This document shows positions 53,461 through 63,350 of a DNA stretch of 64,000 bases, piece by piece; within the stretch, counting starts at the first letter, position 1; the number at the start of each line of letters is the position of its first letter. The stretch is from Campylobacterales bacterium (GTDB taxonomy: Bacteria > Campylobacterota > Campylobacteria > Campylobacterales > Sulfurimonadaceae): positions 186,001-250,000 of the forward strand of contig JAPLGO010000012.1 in assembly GCA_026390115.1 (NCBI GenBank). Reading direction: 5' to 3'. Below the pieces are notes generated by a model, which worked only from the letters and a program-made list of their open reading frames with translations, ran no database searches and was not told the origin of the DNA. A program made the position numbers and the translations under genes.

Positions 53461-54927
53461 TTAAAATCCTTGGATAAATATCTCTGTACGGTAGCTATTT
53501 TTTAGGCTATTGATTAAACCATCGTTAAACATAGCACTCTTTAATCTTGCAATAGTGTCGCTTTGACTAATATTTTCATTATTAAGCATTTTTTGTTCCA
53601 AAATATTGAATAAAACAATTTTTCCGCTTTTGAGAGCTATATATCCTTTTTTATTTTGTTGATTAAAAAGGTGAGTTAAAAACTCATTTGCTTCAGTGGC
53701 TTCCATGTCGCTTAATTTAGCTGCATCACTGCTTGTAACAAAATCTGTAACAGTTCCGCTGAATGAGTCCATTGCAGCTTTTGCAGAGTTAAGAAGCTGA
53801 CTCTTTTTTTGTTCTGCAGTATAGTGTGATAAAACTGCTTCTTTAGCCTCTTCGTAAGATTTTATTTTTGAAGGGTTTATTTTTGCAAGTTCAAATATAA
53901 AATAGTCTCCATTGATTAAAACAGGTTTTAAAAAAGGAGATGTTAAAGATAGTTTTTTTATCTTTTCCAATGTTTCAGTGTCGTAAGGGTTATTTGAATC
54001 AGAGACAGTTGATGTTTGAACACTCATTCCCTCCTCAAGCTTTCCTTTTTTATACGCTATATATGTTTTTAGCGCCAAATCTTTTGTAGTTTTATCATTA
54101 AGCCCCGCTATAACAGCTTCTTTAGCATCTTCTAAAGCTAATATTTTCCCATCTTTGTCTTTCAGATTCGCTTTGTTTTGCTCGTAAAACTCATTTATTT
54201 TTGCTTCATCATATTTTTGTGAAACTTTGTTTTGCTTGATATATTTAACATCATAAGTAACTTCACTCATAAAATTTTGTTGTACTTTTTCCCAATAAGG
54301 TTTTAAGGAGGCATCTGTTGTATCGATTTTAATTGCTTCATCCGATAAAATTTTATAGTTTACCTTGTCCGCAATATTTGCAACTATCTTTACTATAGAT
54401 AGTTCATTTTCACTTGTTTGAAGTGGAAGTAATTTTAAAGTTTTTTGAATCAATAACTGTTTCTTAACATCCGCTTCATACTCTTGCATTTTTAGGTTGT
54501 TCTTTGATAGAACATCCTTGTAAGTCTCTTTATCAAACACACCGTTTTTAAAGAAATACTCCTGTGTTTTTAGCTCATCAAATAGTTCTGAATCACTGAT
54601 TTGTAAATCGTAGCCAGCAGCAAGATTTAAAATAAGGGCTTGATCATTCAATTGCTGCAGTGCTTGTTTTTTAAGTCCAAAGCTTTTTGCTTTTTCTTCA
54701 TCAAAGTTGCCCTGAAACATTTGACTGTATTGACTGTAAAGACGGGAATATGCTTTTTGAAGCTCTCCCATAGTTATCTCAATTGTTCCAACTTTCGCAA
54801 CCGCACCTGCTTTGTCCCCATAGCTATATTGACCCCAGCCAACGAAACCGGCTCCAACAAAAGCGATAGTTGAAACCCAAATAGTAATTATGAGATATTT
54901 TTTATGTCTCTGCATCCATGTAATCAT
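53461..54927 (-). CDS. PpiD/SurA-like membrane-anchored peptidyl-prolyl isomerase
   Basis: A single N-terminal transmembrane helix (about residues 11-32, after MITWMQRHKKYLI) anchors a SurA-N-type chaperone domain (about 40-175) and a parvulin-like region (about 230-390). The order matches PpiD, a periplasmic foldase for outer-membrane proteins. The parvulin part is divergent, and its catalytic residues are not evident, so it may act as a chaperone only. At 488 aa it is shorter than E. coli PpiD (623 aa). It is upstream of and adjacent to ftsA, a pairing I recall from other Campylobacterota. Confidence 0.87.
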   Translation of the reverse strand: MITWMQRHKKYLIITIWVSTIAFVGAGFVGWGQYSYGDKAGAVAKVGTIEITMGELQKAYSRLYSQYSQMFQGNFDEEKAKSFGLKKQALQQLNDQALILNLAAGYDLQISDSELFDELKTQEYFFKNGVFDKETYKDVLSKNNLKMQEYEADVKKQLLIQKTLKLLPLQTSENELSIVKIVANIADKVNYKILSDEAIKIDTTDASLKPYWEKVQQNFMSEVTYDVKYIKQNKVSQKYDEAKINEFYEQNKANLKDKDGKILALEDAKEAVIAGLNDKTTKDLALKTYIAYKKGKLEEGMSVQTSTVSDSNNPYDTETLEKIKKLSLTSPFLKPVLINGDYFIFELAKINPSKIKSYEEAKEAVLSHYTAEQKKSQLLNSAKAAMDSFSGTVTDFVTSSDAAKLSDMEATEANEFLTHLFNQQNKKGYIALKSGKIVLFNILEQKMLNNENISQSDTIARLKSAMFNDGLINSLKNSYRTEIFIQGF

Positions 54928-55021
54928 TGATTAGTAGCCTTGAGTGTGATATTTTTGCAATTTTAGGTAAATTCTTATTAAACCTTGATAAAGAGGGGGT
55001 TTAAAGCTGCCAACTTTAAAA

Positions 55022-56947
55022 TTACTCTTTTTTGAGCAGTTCGATGAAATCCTCTTCACACATAGGTTTAGCAAAATAGTAGCCTTGAATTATATCGCAC
55101 CCCTTATCTCTAAGATAATTGAATTGATATTCCTCTTCAACACCCTCTGCTATAACGGTCAATTTAAGACTTTTTCCCATTTCAAGGATTGTATTTATCA
55201 AAAGTGATTCATTTTTGATGTTATCGCTGCTGATATCATCTACAAAACTTTTATCTATCTTGAGCGTATCTATCGGAAATTTTTTGAGATAAGAGAGAGA
55301 TGAGTAGCCGGTTCCAAAATCATCCAGATATAAAGAGACGCCCAATATTTTGATTTTTTCTAAAATTGACAAAGCACTCTCAACATACTTTATCATTATC
55401 CCCTCTGTTATCTCAATTGCGAGCTGTTTTGGATTTATTTCATTTTTGCTTATCTCATTTTCTAAATCTTTATATAAATCAGAATGCTGAAACTGTCTTG
55501 TTGAGACATTGATGGATATAACCAAATCAGTGAATCCTAAATCATTAAATCTTTTAATTGCCCGTGCACTCTCTTTTATTACAAAACTGCCCAAATTGAG
55601 TATAAAACCTGTACTCTCGGCAAGGGGAATAAATATATTCGGTCCAATTATCCCTTTGGTGTGGTGGTGCCATCTTATAAGTGCCTCTGCTCCGATTATT
55701 TTTTTACTCTTGGTATCTACTTTTGGCTGATAGTAGAGTTTAAATTCATTGTCATAAAATGCCCTTTGCATGTCGTTGATTATATCAACTTCACTATGTA
55801 TTTTTTTATTGAGCGTTTGTGTGAAAAAGCTAAAATTATCCCGTCCGTCAGCCTTTGCTTTGTACATTGCTATATCTGCATATTTCATAAGCTCTCTTAC
55901 ACTTGTCGAATCATCAGGATAGATTGAAACTCCCATGCTGGCAGAGAGCCTCAAAGAGTAGCCTTTTATAAATAGCTCTTTTCTAAACTCTTTTAACAAT
56001 TCGGTAATCACCGGCAAAAGATAATCTACATGATTAAATCCTGAGAGCACTATTATAAACTCATCACCGCCAATTCTTGTAACAAGGGCATTTTCTGTAA
56101 CATTGGTTCTTAAAATATTTGCAACTGTTTTTAAAAGTGTATCTCCGACATCATGCCCGAGTGTGTCATTTATATTTTTAAAGTGATCCAAATCCAAAAA
56201 TATAATTGCAAATTTATCGCCGTTTTTAATCGCACCCTGTTTTATCCCTTTTAGCTGCTGTCTTAAATATAATCTATTCGGAAGACCTGTAAGTGAATCA
56301 TGCAAAGAGGTATATTCAAGCTCATGATTTAACTCATTTATCTGATTTTGAGTGATATTCAGACTAATTTGATGTTCTCTCTGTATCCTTATAATATAAC
56401 CTAAAACAGCCAATTCACTCAGTACGAAAATAGCATGTAAAATAACTATATCAAAACCACAGCCGTAGTTGAATATCATCACAGGCATATCGAAGAGTGA
56501 AACTTCATAGAGTTGCAGATAGTTAAAGATGAGATGGTGCAGCAGAGTTGTGGCTGCTGCGATGAGGAGTGGAAAAATATCTTTATAAAGTGTTAATATA
56601 GCCATTACAATAAAAATATGGAAATGCATCTCAATGCGACCTAGATACTGCTGAATAAATATAATAGAAAAGAGCATCATGGCCATAGCAATGAAATATC
56701 TATAGTATTTGTCACCCTTAAAAAATGGGTATAAAAAGAGAATAGGTAGAACAATAAGTGCGCCACCAAAAAAACCGTAGAAGTAGGTGTTGTATTGTAT
56801 AGATGTAACAAAAGTAGAAATAAACCACTGCAAAATGAGCAGACCTATCATCACTTTGTCAGATTCTATATTAAAGAGTTTAAAGCTGTTTTTTGCAAAT
56901 TCCGGAATTTTAGGATAGGAAAATAGATAATTGATTATTTGTCTCAT
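55022..56947 (-). CDS. Membrane GGDEF-EAL cyclic di-GMP protein
   Basis: Five to six transmembrane helices (about residues 30-205) form a membrane sensor with an internal HFHIF/HHLIF His-rich helix pattern. A GGDEF domain (RIGGDEF intact, no RxxD I-site) and an EAL domain (GAEALIRW, with EITEG, DDFGTGYSS and EGVE motifs intact) follow. Both active sites look complete, so it could make or break cyclic di-GMP. It is the last gene of an operon with the SCO1-like and binding/PAS protein genes, 11 bp after the former. Confidence 0.92.
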   Translation of the reverse strand: MRQIINYLFSYPKIPEFAKNSFKLFNIESDKVMIGLLILQWFISTFVTSIQYNTYFYGFFGGALIVLPILFLYPFFKGDKYYRYFIAMAMMLFSIIFIQQYLGRIEMHFHIFIVMAILTLYKDIFPLLIAAATTLLHHLIFNYLQLYEVSLFDMPVMIFNYGCGFDIVILHAIFVLSELAVLGYIIRIQREHQISLNITQNQINELNHELEYTSLHDSLTGLPNRLYLRQQLKGIKQGAIKNGDKFAIIFLDLDHFKNINDTLGHDVGDTLLKTVANILRTNVTENALVTRIGGDEFIIVLSGFNHVDYLLPVITELLKEFRKELFIKGYSLRLSASMGVSIYPDDSTSVRELMKYADIAMYKAKADGRDNFSFFTQTLNKKIHSEVDIINDMQRAFYDNEFKLYYQPKVDTKSKKIIGAEALIRWHHHTKGIIGPNIFIPLAESTGFILNLGSFVIKESARAIKRFNDLGFTDLVISINVSTRQFQHSDLYKDLENEISKNEINPKQLAIEITEGIMIKYVESALSILEKIKILGVSLYLDDFGTGYSSLSYLKKFPIDTLKIDKSFVDDISSDNIKNESLLINTILEMGKSLKLTVIAEGVEEEYQFNYLRDKGCDIIQGYYFAKPMCEEDFIELLKKE

Positions 56948-56958
56948 TTAGAACGCTC

Positions 56959-57537
56959 TCATTTTTTATTGCTTGCATGTATAATATCATCTATTAGCTT
57001 TTTTGCTTTTAACGGATGTGTTAAATAGATAGTTTTAAGTATCTTTTTGTTCAAACTGTTTTCTATTAAGTAAACAGAGTCCGTGTGGTTAAGTCCTGTA
57101 TTATCACTCAAATCTTTAGAAAAAAAGACCCCGAATGCCCTCTCAATAGTGAGCGTCTCTTTTTTAGAGAGATAAACACCCTTGAACTCTCTGTTGAAAA
57201 ACTTTGCAAACAGGTCGGGTTGCAACTTCTCTGTTTCTGGTGTAAGATTGACAAATAGTATCTCAACATCCTTTTTTATAGCTTCAAACTCTTTTGATTC
57301 ATACAAACTGTTAAGCTCCTGCAACAGCGGCGTACAGACATCTTTACATCCGACATATCCAAAAAAGACCAAAACAAATCTCTTGTTGCTTTTTATAAAC
57401 TCAGCTTCAACTGTTTTCTCGACCTCAATGGCACCTTTTGTATCGGCATTAAATAAAATCGACTGTAAAAACGGCACCGCTAAAAAAAACAAAAAGAGAA
57501 ATAGGATAGCAAATAATTTATATTTACTACTTTTCAA
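56959..57537 (-). CDS. SCO1/SenC-family copper/thiol protein
   Basis: An N-terminal transmembrane anchor (about residues 8-28) leads to a periplasmic thioredoxin-fold domain with CKDVC at residues 64-68 (the Sco CxxxC copper site) and the distal His in NHTDSVYL. Sco proteins deliver copper to cytochrome oxidase CuA or act as thiol reductants; in a denitrifier they may also serve NosZ CuA. The length of 192 aa is typical. It overlaps the upstream sensor gene by 11 bp. No oxidase genes are nearby. Confidence 0.88.
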   Translation of the reverse strand: MKSSKYKLFAILFLFLFFLAVPFLQSILFNADTKGAIEVEKTVEAEFIKSNKRFVLVFFGYVGCKDVCTPLLQELNSLYESKEFEAIKKDVEILFVNLTPETEKLQPDLFAKFFNREFKGVYLSKKETLTIERAFGVFFSKDLSDNTGLNHTDSVYLIENSLNKKILKTIYLTHPLKAKKLIDDIIHASNKK

Positions 57538-59041
57538 ATTTTATTATTCCTATGAGCAAAGAGGGCTCCTGATTTAAAAATTCTGTATAAATGAGATGTG
57601 TTGCATGCAAAACTTGATTACTTGAAGTAAACATTTTATGGCTAAATTTTATGGGTGATTTTGACTCTTTTGCTATGTTTAGTTTTTCTTCAAAGAGTTG
57701 TTTGTCATCTAAATGCACAAAATAAGAGAGTAATTTTGAGTCATCTTTATATATGTCATATTTAATTTCCAATATATTTAACAGCTCCTCTGAAACAAAA
57801 AGTTTATCTGTTTTAGTATCTAATTTCCAAAAGCCAACATCTTTAAAACTAAGCAGATTATCTATAAATTGCTCTTTTAGGTGTAATGTAGATTTTATAT
57901 TCTCAAGTTGTTGCATCTTTGTTGATTGTTTTTTGCATCTTTTTCTTTGCAAGGCAAATGTTGTTACGGCTCCAAATATAGAGATAATTAGAGCAATTGT
58001 AAAAATATTCAGAAGGATAGATTGATTTTTTTCAATAAAATCTTGATGTTTACCTACAAAGGTTGCATCTCTTGCAATATATTCTGAGAGTATAATTCTT
58101 GAATTTATGAGTTCCTTGGAGTTAAACATGTAAATATTAGGGCTCTTTAACAGAGATTTTACATTTAAAAGCGATTTCGCATCTAAGTATTGTAAAACTA
58201 AATTGGCTGCCTCTTCGCCTTGTTTATTTCCGCTAGTTACATAGCCGCCTACAACTCCTTGAAGCATGTAAGCATCTTCCATACTTAAAATTATTAAATT
58301 TTTATTCTCTTTTATTTTTTCAATGGACTCTTCGACCAGAAGAGTATTCTCACTGTCATCTTTAAAGTTGCCGATAGTTGTTAAAAATACAAAACTTCTT
58401 GCTGTGCTTGGCAACATTGTTTGAACGACTGATAGATGTTCATCACTTATAAAATAGAAGTTTAAATTTTTAAAGTTCTCCTGCTGAATCTGAATCTCTT
58501 TTTTTATGCTTAAATAAGTGCTTGAGTTGTCGCCAACAAAATAGATATCTCTGGTTTGCGGAGAAAATTGTTTAATGAGTTCAATATTTGGTTTTATCTC
58601 TTTCGTCTCATAAACACCCGCAAATTGCTCACTAGGAAGAATATTTTGCATCTCTAAGTTGTTTATTCCTGAGAAAAAGAGAGGTATTTTAGCTGAGTTG
58701 GTAAATAGCTCTTTATAGTTTTTAAATATAAACTCCAGCGCGTTATCATCCGTTACATAGATTACATCGGGAGTTGACTCTTGGTATCTATTTTTTAAAT
58801 ATTTGAAAAAGTTTCTTTCATACTCCGGTGTCAGTTTTACTCTTTTTGTATCCAAATATTCGGTATAAAACTCAAATTTTTGATTCGATTTATTAAGTGC
58901 AGATACAAATCCCTCATGCTGGTTTTTTGTCCAGCCATACTCTTGCGAATAGGAGTGCAAAATAAATATTTTGATTTTCTCAGAGCCAAAGAGTGGCAGG
59001 CTTAACAATATAATAAATAATAAATTTTTTAAAAATTTCAA
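57527..59041 (-). CDS. Periplasmic-binding-domain / PAS sensor without output domain
   Basis: A signal peptide (MKFLKNLLFIILLSLPLFG) is followed by an ABC substrate-binding (type 1, PF04392-like) domain (about 22-330; FILHSYSQEYGWTKNQHEGF, YVTDDNALEF), a transmembrane helix (about 345-367) and a cytoplasmic PAS domain (about 390-500). No kinase, GGDEF or methyl-accepting domain follows the PAS, so signalling must go through another protein. The neighbouring GGDEF-EAL gene in the same operon is the obvious candidate. Confidence 0.82.
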   Translation of the reverse strand: MKFLKNLLFIILLSLPLFGSEKIKIFILHSYSQEYGWTKNQHEGFVSALNKSNQKFEFYTEYLDTKRVKLTPEYERNFFKYLKNRYQESTPDVIYVTDDNALEFIFKNYKELFTNSAKIPLFFSGINNLEMQNILPSEQFAGVYETKEIKPNIELIKQFSPQTRDIYFVGDNSSTYLSIKKEIQIQQENFKNLNFYFISDEHLSVVQTMLPSTARSFVFLTTIGNFKDDSENTLLVEESIEKIKENKNLIILSMEDAYMLQGVVGGYVTSGNKQGEEAANLVLQYLDAKSLLNVKSLLKSPNIYMFNSKELINSRIILSEYIARDATFVGKHQDFIEKNQSILLNIFTIALIISIFGAVTTFALQRKRCKKQSTKMQQLENIKSTLHLKEQFIDNLLSFKDVGFWKLDTKTDKLFVSEELLNILEIKYDIYKDDSKLLSYFVHLDDKQLFEEKLNIAKESKSPIKFSHKMFTSSNQVLHATHLIYTEFLNQEPSLLIGIIKFEK

Positions 59042-59154
59042 TAGAACTACTTTTTTTGGAATGAGAATATTTTAGAAGTTTATAATTAAAATGCTAAAAT
59101 AGTGTTTATTTCACGGGGCTTTGAGCATTTTTGCGTGTAAAATGAGGTAGGATA

Positions 59155-60453
59155 ATGGACAATTTAGAGTTGAAAAACAGAGATTTGGATGTTTTGTGGC
59201 ATCCATGCACTCAGATGAAAGAGCATGAAACACTGCCGCTCATTCCTATAAAAAAGGCACATGGTCTCTATCTTGAAGATTTTGACGGCAACTGCTATAT
59301 AGATGCTATCAGCAGCTGGTGGGTAAATCTTTTTGGACATACAAACAGCTACATAAATGAGAAGATAAAAGAGCAGTTGGATTCGCTTGAACATGTTATT
59401 TTGGCAGGATTTACCCATGAACCGGTTGTGAGACTCTCTGAGCGGCTAGTAAAGCTCTCTCCAAAAGGTCTGGAGAAATGTTTTTATGCAGATAATGGCT
59501 CAAGCGCCGTTGAAGTGGCTCTGAAGATGAGTTACCATGCGCATAAAAACAGCGCTAAAGAGAGAACCCTTTTTGTCTCTCTTACAAACTCCTACCATGG
59601 GGAAACTCTGGGTGCCTTGAGCGTTGGAGATGTCGCACTTTACAAAAAAACTTACGAGCCGCTTATTATTCGTTCTATTCAAACGTCGGTTCCAAAAGAT
59701 ATGAGCATTGAAGCTGCACAAATCGCGGCATCTGAATTTGAGGAGCTGTGCCAAAGAAGAGCAGACGAAATTAGCGCGATTATCTTAGAGCCATTAGTTC
59801 AGGGTGCAGGTTCTATGCACATGTACCACGCAGAATTTTTAAAACTGGTTCGCTCTCTCTGTGACAAATATGATATTCATCTTATAGCAGATGAGGTTAT
59901 GGTCGGATTTGGGAGAACGGGTGAGTTTTTTGCCTGTGAACATGCAAATATTACACCGGATTTTTTAGTTTTATCAAAGGGGTTGACAGGCGGCTATCTG
60001 CCACTCTCCGTTGTTTTGACAACCAACGAGATATATGCAAAATTTTATTGTGATTACAACGAACATAAAGCATTTTTACACTCCCACAGCTATACCGGAA
60101 ATGCCTTGGCATGTGCGGCTGCAAATGCAACTCTTGATATATTTGAAACAGATGATGTTATAGAAAAAAACAGAGCCACAGCTCAATACATGGGCGAAAA
60201 ACTGCAGGAGTTTTTAACTCTTGAAAATGTCAAAGAGATTAGACAGACAGGGATGATTTGTGCAGTTGAATTAAAAGGTTATGCTCCGGAACTTAGAGTA
60301 GGGCTGAAAATTTATCAATATGCACTTGAAAATGGAGTTTTGTTAAGACCGCTCGGGAGTGTAATCTATTTTATGCCACCCTATATTGTCGCAAAAGAAG
60401 AGATAGATACGATGATGGATGTAGCGAAAAGTGCTATAAGAGCGTTGGATTAA
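59155..60453 (+). CDS. bioA: Adenosylmethionine-8-amino-7-oxononanoate aminotransferase
   Basis: BioA converts KAPA to DAPA with SAM as amino donor in biotin synthesis. Class III aminotransferase features are present: YIDAISSWWVNLFGH, DNGSSAVEVALKMSY, SYHGETLGALSVGD, LIADEVMVGFGRTG and the PLP Lys in VLSKGLTGGYLPL. WHPCTQMKEH at the N-terminus and SSWWVN are specific to BioA. The 432-aa length is standard. It is a single gene, with bioB/F/D not in view. Confidence 0.96.
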   Translation: MDNLELKNRDLDVLWHPCTQMKEHETLPLIPIKKAHGLYLEDFDGNCYIDAISSWWVNLFGHTNSYINEKIKEQLDSLEHVILAGFTHEPVVRLSERLVKLSPKGLEKCFYADNGSSAVEVALKMSYHAHKNSAKERTLFVSLTNSYHGETLGALSVGDVALYKKTYEPLIIRSIQTSVPKDMSIEAAQIAASEFEELCQRRADEISAIILEPLVQGAGSMHMYHAEFLKLVRSLCDKYDIHLIADEVMVGFGRTGEFFACEHANITPDFLVLSKGLTGGYLPLSVVLTTNEIYAKFYCDYNEHKAFLHSHSYTGNALACAAANATLDIFETDDVIEKNRATAQYMGEKLQEFLTLENVKEIRQTGMICAVELKGYAPELRVGLKIYQYALENGVLLRPLGSVIYFMPPYIVAKEEIDTMMDVAKSAIRALD

Positions 60454-60515
60454 CATGAGACTTTTTTGAGACTTATATGTGTTAGAATTATGTATTGCTA
60501 CAAAGGGTTAAAGAG

Positions 60516-63350
60516 ATGAAAAAAATTATGATATTTTTGTTAATTCCTGTATTTGTATTTGCTGCACTTCAAAAAGTGTCTCTTCAGCTGGAGTGGAAAC
60601 ATCAGTTTGAATTTGCAGGTTTTTATGCTGCAGTAGAGAAGGGATACTACAAAGATATAGGCGTTAAATTAGAGATAAAAGAATTTAATGACGGCATAGC
60701 GATAACAAATGATGTTGTAGATGGAAAATCAACTTTTGGCATCTCCTCCTCCTCTCTTATTTTAGAAAAATTGCAAGACAAGCCGATAGTTTTGCTTGCT
60801 TCTTATTTTAAACAAAATGCTCTGGCTCTCCTGACAAAACCAAATATTAAAACTCCAAGCGACATGAAAGGTAAAACAATTATGGCTGTTCCTTGGGAGA
60901 TGGATCATACGGGTTTGGGGGTCATGTTAAAAGATGGAGGTGTTGAAAAAAGAGAGTACACATTAGTAAACCACGATTTTACAATAGATAAATTTGTAAA
61001 TGGCGAAGTGGATGCTATGAGTATCTTTACGACAAATCAACCCTATGAGATAAACAAATTAGGTTTAAAATACAATATTCTAAATCCTGCAAATTATGGC
61101 ATTTACTCTTATGATGTTGAACTTTTTACGAGCGAAAAAACGGTATATGAAAATCCAGAAATGGTGCAAAAATTTATAGATGCAACCAATAAAGGTTGGG
61201 AGTATGCTTTTGCAAATAAAAGTGAAATTGTTGATTTAATCTATGAAAAATATTCAAAAAAGAAGTCGAAAGATGCTCTGCTTTTTGAAGCGAATCAAAC
61301 CGAAAAAATATTTAGAACGCATATTTATAAAATAGGCTCTATCAGTCCGGAATTAGTAAAACTCAACAGTGACATGTATGTAAAATTGGGACTTATGAAA
61401 CCGAATTTTAAGATGGTTGATTTAGATGGATATTTTTTGGATTCCGTACTGAACAAAAAATCTCAAATTGGCTCAAAGGCAAAAGATGGGAACACATCAG
61501 CATCAAATATCTCCGAGAGTCAAGAGAGTTCCAATAGGCTAATTTTTACAAAAGAAGAAGAGAACTATTTAAAAGAAAAAAAGAAAATAACCATGTGTAT
61601 TGACCCCGACTGGATGCCTTATGAGAGCTTAGAAGATGGTCGGCATGTTGGATTGACCGCTGATTACTTCAGAATTTTTCAAGAGAACTTAAAGATTCCG
61701 ATAGAAGTAGTAAAAACAAAATCATGGCTGCAATCCATAGAATTTGCAAAGACAAGGAAGTGTGACATTTTTTCTTTAGCCATGGAGACACCCGAAAGAA
61801 AAAAATATATGAACTTTACTACACCCTATATAAAAGGTCCTCTTGTCCTTGCTACAAGACTTGATGCTCCATTTATAGTGGATTTTAAAAGTTTAGGGGA
61901 TGAGAAGATAGGAATTCCAAAAGGTTACTCTTCGAATGAAATTTTGCGCAAAAAGTATCTGAACTTAAATATTGTGGATGTAGAGAATACAAAAGATGGT
62001 CTGCAAAGGGTGAAAAATGGGGAGATTTTCGGCTTTGTCGGGACTCTTGCCGAAATTGGATATCTGTTTCAAAAAGAGTTTACGGGGGAACTTAAAATTG
62101 CCGGCAAATTTGATGAATTTTGGGAGCTTGGAGTCGCAGTAAGAAATGATGACAAAGTGCTTTTAGAGATTTTACAAAAAGTCGTTGATTCTATAAGTGA
62201 AGCCCAAAAGCAGACAGTTTTAAATAGGTGGATAGCCGTTAAGTATGAGAGAGGCATTGACTATACAATGGTATGGGAAGTCGTGCTCTTTGCACTTCTA
62301 CTTTTGTCATTTGTGATTTACTGGAATAGAAGACTCTCGCAAATAAACAGAGAATTGGAAGAGGCAAAGAATACGGCAGAGGCTGCTACGCAAGTGAAAT
62401 CAAATTTTTTGGCAAATATGTCCCATGAAATACGAACGCCGATGAATGCAATAGTCGGGATGAGTTATCTTGTGAAGCAAACAAAATTAAATGAAATTCA
62501 GATGAATTATATACAAAAAATAGAGACCGCTTCCAATAATTTATTGACTCTTCTCAATGATGTCTTAGATTTTTCAAAGATGGAAGCAAACAAGTTAGAG
62601 CTTAGCAAAGTAAATTTCAGTCTAACAGAACTTTTAGATAATCTTAGTAGCATTATAAATATAAAAGCCGATGAAAAGGGATTAGAATTTAGGGTGATAT
62701 ATGATAAGAGTGAGAGCATGTATCTTTATGGAGACAGTTTAAGAATAAGTCAGATTCTTATGAACCTCACATCCAATGCCGTCAAATTTACAAAGAGTGG
62801 AAAAGTAGAGTTAAAGGTTGAACAAATTTCAGATGAAAAATTTAGATTTTCTGTCTCTGATACGGGGATAGGGATAAGCAAAGAGCAGGCGGATAAGCTG
62901 TTTTCGTCATTTACACAGGGTGATGCAAGTACGACAAGAAAATATGGCGGAACCGGTTTAGGCTTGGCGATAAGTAAAGAACTTGTTCTTCTTATGAACG
63001 GAAAAATCTGGATTGAGAGTGTAGTAGATGAGGGGAGTAAGTTTATATTTGAGATAGAGTTGGTAAAAGTTGATGAACTTCCTAAAAAACATGTGAGTCA
63101 GCTTGAAATGCCCTTACAGATAAATGGCAAAGTAAAAAAAGTGTTGATAAGCAGTGACAAAAGAGAGAGTCTATTTCAAGATTTGCAATTCGCAATTATG
63201 GGAAGAAGACCTAATTTGTGTGAGCCGATTATTGAAGAGATTGATAGCTATGATTTAGAAGAGAAGGATAAACAATTGTTTGAGCAAGTAAAAAAATTAG
63301 TGAATAAATATAAATTCAGTGAGGCAAAGGAGCTGTTTGATGCGAAGTAA
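60516..63350 (+). CDS. Sensor histidine kinase with NMT1/THI5 and SBP_bac_3 periplasmic domains
   Basis: The start at ATG 60516 gives a signal peptide (MKKIMIFLLIPVFVFA); an earlier ATG at 60495 adds seven residues. A THI5/NMT1-like domain (LEWKHQFEFAGFYAAVEKGYYK, about 20-300) is followed by an amino-acid-type SBP_bac_3 domain (MCIDPDWMPYE, about 345-575), a transmembrane helix (about 585-605), HisKA with NMSHEIRTPMNA and HATPase with DTGIGIS and GTGLGLAIS. The C-terminal 85 residues are helical. No receiver is fused; the next gene, overlapping by 11 bp, supplies one. It probably senses two ligands. Confidence 0.92.
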   Translation: MKKIMIFLLIPVFVFAALQKVSLQLEWKHQFEFAGFYAAVEKGYYKDIGVKLEIKEFNDGIAITNDVVDGKSTFGISSSSLILEKLQDKPIVLLASYFKQNALALLTKPNIKTPSDMKGKTIMAVPWEMDHTGLGVMLKDGGVEKREYTLVNHDFTIDKFVNGEVDAMSIFTTNQPYEINKLGLKYNILNPANYGIYSYDVELFTSEKTVYENPEMVQKFIDATNKGWEYAFANKSEIVDLIYEKYSKKKSKDALLFEANQTEKIFRTHIYKIGSISPELVKLNSDMYVKLGLMKPNFKMVDLDGYFLDSVLNKKSQIGSKAKDGNTSASNISESQESSNRLIFTKEEENYLKEKKKITMCIDPDWMPYESLEDGRHVGLTADYFRIFQENLKIPIEVVKTKSWLQSIEFAKTRKCDIFSLAMETPERKKYMNFTTPYIKGPLVLATRLDAPFIVDFKSLGDEKIGIPKGYSSNEILRKKYLNLNIVDVENTKDGLQRVKNGEIFGFVGTLAEIGYLFQKEFTGELKIAGKFDEFWELGVAVRNDDKVLLEILQKVVDSISEAQKQTVLNRWIAVKYERGIDYTMVWEVVLFALLLLSFVIYWNRRLSQINRELEEAKNTAEAATQVKSNFLANMSHEIRTPMNAIVGMSYLVKQTKLNEIQMNYIQKIETASNNLLTLLNDVLDFSKMEANKLELSKVNFSLTELLDNLSSIINIKADEKGLEFRVIYDKSESMYLYGDSLRISQILMNLTSNAVKFTKSGKVELKVEQISDEKFRFSVSDTGIGISKEQADKLFSSFTQGDASTTRKYGGTGLGLAISKELVLLMNGKIWIESVVDEGSKFIFEIELVKVDELPKKHVSQLEMPLQINGKVKKVLISSDKRESLFQDLQFAIMGRRPNLCEPIIEEIDSYDLEEKDKQLFEQVKKLVNKYKFSEAKELFDAK

